64,000 nucleotides of DNA from Gemmatimonadota bacterium (GTDB lineage: Bacteria > Gemmatimonadota > Gemmatimonadetes > Gemmatimonadales > Gemmatimonadaceae). Of the stretch, positions 59,613 to 64,000 are shown one piece after another (within the stretch, counting starts at the first letter, position 1; every line of letters begins with the position of its first letter). The stretch spans positions 1 to 64,000 of the forward strand of contig JAJTHG010000017.1 of assembly GCA_021298835.1 (NCBI GenBank), read 5' to 3'. Made by a program: the position numbers and the translations under genes. The notes beneath the pieces were generated by a model. That model was not told the DNA's origin and ran no database searches. It saw nothing but the letters and a program-made list of their open reading frames with translations.

Positions 59613-62600
59613 CTACCGCGGCGGTCGCTGCTGCGGCCGGTTCTGACCGCCGCCGCCGCCGAAGCCACCGAACGGATTCCTGAGGTTGTTCGGCACCTTC
59701 GCCCACTGCGCCGGCGTCATCACCGCTTCCGCTTCCTTGAGCGTCGCGGCGAACATGCTCCGCACGCGGTCGATCTCAGGGCGGATCTCGCGGAAGACGA
59801 GCGACGGATCGGGGTTGTTGCCGAGCTTCTGGATCTTCTCGCGGATCTGCTTGCCGAGCGCGTCGTTGCGGGCGATGAGGGAATCGTTGACGACCTGAAG
59901 CTTCTGGATCTGCACCGAGTCGAGGCCGAGCGAGTCGCGCAGCTCGATCATGCGGCCGATCGGGCTCGCCTGGCGGGCCGCACCGGTGTTCACGCCGCCG
60001 CCCCCGAGGCCGCCGAACATGGCCGCCATGCCCCCGCCGGGCCCGCCGCCGCCGCCGCCCCCGCCCCCGCCCCCGCCGAAGCCACCGCCGAAGCGCTCCG
60101 CGATCGTGTTGGTGCCGTAGGTGAAGCGGGCGTTGAGTCCGATCTGGAAGGGTTGGAAGAAGGCGCGCGAGAACGCCGCCGCGTTGCCGAACCGTTCGTT
60201 GACCTCATAGACGTAGCGCTGGGTCGCCTGGTCGAAGCCGCGCACGTACAGCAGCGTGTTGTCGCTGCGCTGTGGCTGGCCCCAGCCCTTGAGGTTGTTG
60301 ACGCCGTTGACGGCCTGGTCGAGCCCGGCCAGCGGGTTCTGGATCACGAACGAGATCGCCAGCCGGCGCGCGAGGCCCAGCATGTCGGGCTTCCAGTTCA
60401 CCTGCAGGTTGAGCGTGGGGAACCAGGGGTCCTCGCACGAGTTGCGGCCGGCGATGCGTCCGAGCTGCGACTCGACGCACCGACGCGCCTTCGGGCTGGC
60501 GTTGGCCAGCACGCGACGCATCCCTGCGGCGATCACCGGGTCGGTGCCCGCCGCGTTCGGGTCGAACAGGAACGCTCGGTCGTTGCGCGCGCCGTCACCG
60601 TTGATGTCGCCGCCGACCAGCGGCGTGAAGGGGGCGCCGCTCTGCAGCCCGGTGATGGCGGTGAGCTCCCACGACGGTGTCACCGGCCAGGTGATGGTGC
60701 CGATGAAGTTGTGGCGCCGCTCGTTGCTGGAGCGCGTCAGGGGCTGGACGTTGGGGTTGCTCGCCGTCGTCGGGCCGGCGAAGCCGATCAGCGGCGGCCC
60801 CTGGTCGAAGGACGACTGGTCGAGCACCCGCTGCCAGGTGTACGACAGGTTGAGGACGATCCCGGCCCCGGTGAAGGCGTTGACCCCGGCGGTGACTTGC
60901 GACGTGCGCGACATCAAGCCCGAGCTGACGGCGTACACCGAGCCGAGGGTCGCGGATTGCCGGGAGGCCAGGAGCGGCACGACGCCGGTGAGCGGCTGGA
61001 TCGTCGAGGCCGGCGCGAACACCGGCCGGCCCCCCTCGTTGCCGAGGGCGAACTGCGCCGTCGTGTTCAGGTTGGCGTCGGTGACTCCGTAGAGGTGGCG
61101 CCCCAGCGCGTACTGGGCGTCGAGGCTGGCCGTCCAGCGCTCCCAGAAGCGTCGCGTGACGCCGAGCGACGCCCGCCACGTCTGCTGCGAGCGGAAGCCG
61201 TCCTGAAACGCGACGACCTGCGGCTGGTTCTGCCGGAAGATCGGCGGGGCGGTGCCGTTGCAGCTCGTCGGGATCTGGTCGAGCCCCGAGACGACGCGGT
61301 TCCAATCGACGATCGGCACCGCGGGCCCGGCGCAGAAGAGCAGGGAGTCGGCGCCGCCGACGCCCGAGAACTGCTGCGCGCTCGAGAAGAGCAGCGACGG
61401 CGTCAGCCCGCGGAAGCCCCCCACGCCGCCGCGGAAGAACCACGTCGGCGGTCCCCCCTCGTTGGCCGTGAAGTACGAGAAGCCCACCCGCGGCAGCACC
61501 GTCACCTCGGTGGGAAACCGGTCGGTGCGCAGCCCGAAGAGCGAGTCCACCGCGCGGTTGTATCCCGGGGCGTCGGTGTAGGCGGAGCCCTCGAGGCGGG
61601 CGCCGTAGGTCAGCTGGAAGTTGCGCGATGCCCGCCACGTGTCGCCGAGGTACACCGCGGCGTTGAGCGTCGAACCCGCGCCGAGCTGCGGCCGCAGCGC
61701 CCGCTGGTAGGAGATCGGCTGGTTGAGCACGAAGTCCTGCAGCGTGTTGTACGTGTAGCTGCCGAAGCGGTTGAACGACACTTCCTGGTCGAACGCCTGC
61801 CAGTTGACGAGCGCGCCGAGCTTGACGCGGTGACTGCCGTCCCCGGGAATCCACGAGAGTTCGTTCGTCCCCTCGACGCCCCGGTTGCTCCCGTTCTGGG
61901 GCAGGCGCGGGTTGGCGCCGAAAGTGAGCGTGTTCACGCCGACCGAGCCGTCGTCGAGCGCGCTCTGCACCCGCACTCGGCCCTCGGGGAAGTTCACGTA
62001 GGGGTCCTGCGTACGCTGACCGCTGCTGTAGAACACCTTCGCCTCGTTGACGAAGGTCGAGAAGCGCGACGTCAGCGTCGTCTGCACGCCGCCGCTGGTG
62101 TTCCCCGAGTTGCCGCCGTGCACCGGGACCGAGAAGGTCCCGATGCCGGTCGCGTCGGCGTCGAGCCGCGTGAGGTTGGGCCGGATCGTGAGCGTGTGGT
62201 CGTCGGAGAGGTTCCAGTCGAACCGGCCGATGAACGTCAGGTTGCTGTTCGTCGCCTGTCCCGGGATGGCGCCGATCGTGGCCGGGATGCCGTACGTCCC
62301 GAGCTGCCCGAGAAACCGGTTGACCGAGTCGCGGTTCATCCCGAGCCGATCGAGCGTCAGCGGGTCCTGCACCGCGTTGGTCACCGTCGCGAGGGGCCGC
62401 GCCGACTGCGTGAGGAGCAGCGACCCGAACCAGAACATCCGGTCCTCGATCAGTGGTCCGCCGACGCCGGCCGAGATCGTGCTCGACGTCACGCCGGCGC
62501 CGAACGGGCCCTGCACGTCTGGCCGCCACTGCAGCGCGGGATTCCGGTACTGCGACGACATGCTCCACTGCAGCGCATTCGTGCCGCTGCGCGTGGTCGT

Positions 62601-63344
62601 CGCGATCTGCCCGCCCGAGAACTGGCCGCGGGCGATGTCGTAGGTGTTGGTGATCACCCGTGTCCCACGCACCGCCTCCTGCGGCAGTTGGGCCGAGCCG
62701 AAGGTGATACCGTCGAGCGTGAGGTTGTTCCCCGTGGTGCGCTGGCCGGCGACGTTGAAGCCCGCCGCCGACGAGTCGCTGCCCCCCTGCGCCACGACGC
62801 CCGGCGTGATGGCCGCGAGCGCGTTGAGGTCGTTCTGCTCCACCGGGAGGCGGGAGGCCTGCTCGGTGCTGAACCCGCGCTGCGACTCGCCGGGCGTCGG
62901 CTGGTTGGCGCCACCCTGGCCCCCGCCGCGGTTGCCGGTCACGCGCACCGCGGCGATCTGCTGCGCGGCGCGCGTCACGCCCCCCATCCGCACGTCGGTG
63001 AGGATGCGGTCCTCGTCGGCCTGCTTCTGCGCCTGCACCGTGCGCGGCGGGTAGCCGATCGCGTTGACCGTGATGCGGTACTGCCCGCCGCCATCGGGGA
63101 AGAGGATCGTGTAGCGGCCGTCGGTGCCCGTCGTCCGCGCGCGGGCCACGCCCGTCTCGACCGACCGTGCCGTGACACGGGCGTTGGGGATCGGCTTGCC
63201 CGTCGAGTCGGTCACCCGGCCCTGCAGGATGTCCGTGGTGCTGCCGATCTGTGCGTGCGCCGGCATGGCACCTCCGAGGGCGACGACGGCGGCGGCGGCG
63301 ATGGCGATGGTGCGAAGCGGGGCGAAGCTGAGCGACACGCGCAT
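59613..63344 (-). CDS. TonB-dependent receptor with C-terminal Spy/CpxP-like extension
   Basis: The protein has 1243 residues. A signal peptide (about 1-31, AHAQ) is followed by a carboxypeptidase-regulatory-like domain (about 36-120, LQGRVTDSTGKPIPNARVTA) and a plug domain (about 150-260, GFNVAGQRTTGNNLTLDGIT). A beta-barrel runs to FQIGLNARFTYG, close to Oar-type receptors. A glycine-rich linker (about 1085-1127) leads to residues 1128-1220, a helical extension with two LTxxQ-like motifs (LGLDSVQIQKLQVVNDSLI, VMTPAQWAKV) as in Spy/CpxP. The ligand is unknown. Confidence 0.9.
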   Translation of the reverse strand: MRVSLSFAPLRTIAIAAAAVVALGGAMPAHAQIGSTTDILQGRVTDSTGKPIPNARVTARSVETGVARARTTGTDGRYTILFPDGGGQYRITVNAIGYPPRTVQAQKQADEDRILTDVRMGGVTRAAQQIAAVRVTGNRGGGQGGANQPTPGESQRGFSTEQASRLPVEQNDLNALAAITPGVVAQGGSDSSAAGFNVAGQRTTGNNLTLDGITFGSAQLPQEAVRGTRVITNTYDIARGQFSGGQIATTTRSGTNALQWSMSSQYRNPALQWRPDVQGPFGAGVTSSTISAGVGGPLIEDRMFWFGSLLLTQSARPLATVTNAVQDPLTLDRLGMNRDSVNRFLGQLGTYGIPATIGAIPGQATNSNLTFIGRFDWNLSDDHTLTIRPNLTRLDADATGIGTFSVPVHGGNSGNTSGGVQTTLTSRFSTFVNEAKVFYSSGQRTQDPYVNFPEGRVRVQSALDDGSVGVNTLTFGANPRLPQNGSNRGVEGTNELSWIPGDGSHRVKLGALVNWQAFDQEVSFNRFGSYTYNTLQDFVLNQPISYQRALRPQLGAGSTLNAAVYLGDTWRASRNFQLTYGARLEGSAYTDAPGYNRAVDSLFGLRTDRFPTEVTVLPRVGFSYFTANEGGPPTWFFRGGVGGFRGLTPSLLFSSAQQFSGVGGADSLLFCAGPAVPIVDWNRVVSGLDQIPTSCNGTAPPIFRQNQPQVVAFQDGFRSQQTWRASLGVTRRFWERWTASLDAQYALGRHLYGVTDANLNTTAQFALGNEGGRPVFAPASTIQPLTGVVPLLASRQSATLGSVYAVSSGLMSRTSQVTAGVNAFTGAGIVLNLSYTWQRVLDQSSFDQGPPLIGFAGPTTASNPNVQPLTRSSNERRHNFIGTITWPVTPSWELTAITGLQSGAPFTPLVGGDINGDGARNDRAFLFDPNAAGTDPVIAAGMRRVLANASPKARRCVESQLGRIAGRNSCEDPWFPTLNLQVNWKPDMLGLARRLAISFVIQNPLAGLDQAVNGVNNLKGWGQPQRSDNTLLYVRGFDQATQRYVYEVNERFGNAAAFSRAFFQPFQIGLNARFTYGTNTIAERFGGGFGGGGGGGGGGGGPGGGMAAMFGGLGGGGVNTGAARQASPIGRMIELRDSLGLDSVQIQKLQVVNDSLIARNDALGKQIREKIQKLGNNPDPSLVFREIRPEIDRVRSMFAATLKEAEAVMTPAQWAKVPNNLRNPFGGFGGGGGQNRPQQRPPR
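60004..60083 (-). repeat. Poly-glycine codon tract in the receptor gene
   Basis: A run of GGN codons encodes the glycine-rich linker between the receptor barrel and the Spy-like domain (including a stretch of about twelve glycines). It is prone to in-frame length change. Confidence 0.8.
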
Positions 63345-63436
63345 GGCGGGAAGGACCGGTACTGGACGGCGACCCGGTCGCGCACGCGCACGAGCCCGGG
63401 AGGGCGGCCGGCGGTTCGCGGAGGGAGGGTGGCGCT

Positions 63437-63450
63437 TCCCATACGGGAAC
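63437..63450. promoter_or_regulatory. Short inverted repeat in the divergent gap
   Basis: TTCCCATACGGGAA is a ten-base palindrome with a four-base centre in the 126-base gap between the receptor and the following NAD(P)-binding gene. It could be an operator; no second copy was seen. Confidence 0.3.
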
Positions 63451-63470
63451 GCACGTGGGAACGTTGGGAG

Positions 63471-64000
63471 ATGAGCGATCCAGGTACGACTTCCGTTTCC
63501 ACCGAACAGGTGCATTTCGTCGCCGGGGCCACCGGCTACACGGGGCGCGGGGTCGTAGCGGCCCTGCGCCGTCGTGGCCACCTCACGTGGGCGCACGTGC
63601 GCCCGGACAACCGCGGGCTCGAGCGCTGGACGACCTTCTTCGCGGAGCAGGGGGCGGGGGTCGAGTCGGTGGCCTGGACCCCCGAGGCGATCGGGGCCTC
63701 GCTGGCCCGCATCCGCCCGACGCACGTGTGGAGTCTGCTCGGCACCACGCGCGCCCGCGCCGACCGCGACACCGGCTCGGCCGTCCCCGAGACCTACGAG
63801 GCGGTGGATTGGGGACTCTCGAAGTGCCTGCTCGATGCCGCCGTCGCCGCCGGTTCGAGCCCCGTATTCGTCTATCTGAGCGCGCAGGGGGTGCCCGAGC
63901 GCGGCGGCAACGACTACCTCGCCGTCCGCCGGCGGATGGAGCACGCCGTCCGTGCCAGCGGCCTCCCGTTCGTGCTCGCGCGCCCGGCGTTCATCAGCGG
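63471..64000 (+). CDS. NAD(P)-binding epimerase/reductase, truncated by the window
   Basis: An open frame from the ATG at 63471 runs off the right edge (at least 176 residues). GATGYTGRGVV near residue 20 is the Rossmann G-x-x-G-x-x-G motif; YLSAQGV and the later RPAF are typical of atypical SDR/NmrA-like or epimerase proteins. GGGAG directly precedes the ATG. The rest of the gene is outside the window. Confidence 0.75.
   Translation, partial: MSDPGTTSVSTEQVHFVAGATGYTGRGVVAALRRRGHLTWAHVRPDNRGLERWTTFFAEQGAGVESVAWTPEAIGASLARIRPTHVWSLLGTTRARADRDTGSAVPETYEAVDWGLSKCLLDAAVAAGSSPVFVYLSAQGVPERGGNDYLAVRRRMEHAVRASGLPFVLARPAFIS

Noticed and set aside
1-64000. CRISPR arrays, tRNA or rRNA genes, replication origin
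   Set aside because: None was recognised on reading; no regularly spaced repeats, no rRNA-like or tRNA-like stretch. A dedicated scan would be needed to exclude a single tRNA.

Overview
The window looks like chromosome of a diderm (outer-membrane) bacterium with very high GC. P-ring and L-ring flagellar genes, a large TonB-dependent outer-membrane receptor and heavy use of GTG starts support this. A member of the Gemmatimonadota is a reasonable guess from the overall style, but that is inference; no rRNA, tRNA or other phylogenetic anchor was recognised.

Left part (1-6680): two transposase remnants at the edge (one IS3-type, one weaker), then a three-gene minus-strand unit for surface-glycan work: an alkaline-phosphatase-superfamily/nucleotidyltransferase fusion, a GT2 glycosyltransferase and a GT-B/GT2 double glycosyltransferase.

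Centre (6981-39918): an almost complete flagellar island on the plus strand. A sigma-54-dependent NtrC-type response regulator is followed by about 32 structural, export, assembly and motor genes in an order close to the Bacillus fla/che operon (flgB flgC x fliE-fliK flgD flgE / fliL-fliP / fliQ fliR flhB flhA flhF flhG fliA and a SwrB-like gene / flgF flgG flgA flgH flgI flgJ flgN flgK csrA / motA motB). Most genes overlap or nearly touch (ATGA, GTGA, TGATG). Four sigma-54 -24/-12 promoters split the island into four units, and each is preceded by the same 15-bp palindrome, (C/A)GGCA-N5-TGCCG, a strong candidate binding site for the regulator encoded at the head of the island. motAB has instead a sigma-28-like -10 box, matching the fliA gene in unit three. 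So the locus appears to hold its own regulatory cascade: regulator plus sigma-54, then basal body, export, rod and hook, then FliA, then the motor. flgL, flagellin, fliD, fliS, fliW and chemotaxis genes are absent from the window.

The main novelty is in fliK. Its hook-length protein carries an embedded M15-type zinc peptidase (peptidoglycan endopeptidase) domain with all metal and catalytic residues, while FlgJ is only the rod-binding domain without a muramidase. The cell-wall-cutting step of rod assembly may therefore be built into the hook-length protein. Other oddities are a FliO-FliP fusion, an FlhG lacking the Walker lysine, and an FlgH without a lipobox.

Right part (40181-64000): ordinary chromosomal genes. 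These are a degenerate EAL-HDOD signalling protein with a coupled unknown, an Lhr-type helicase, a dicarboxylate symporter and a DHA2 MFS exporter with two small unknowns, an S9 oligopeptidase, metK, a secreted alkaline-phosphatase-family protein, a small outer-membrane-like protein, an NhaC-type antiporter, a TIGR04076-like protein, an aldo/keto reductase, a TonB-dependent receptor with a C-terminal Spy/CpxP-like extension, and a partial NAD(P)-binding protein running off the end.
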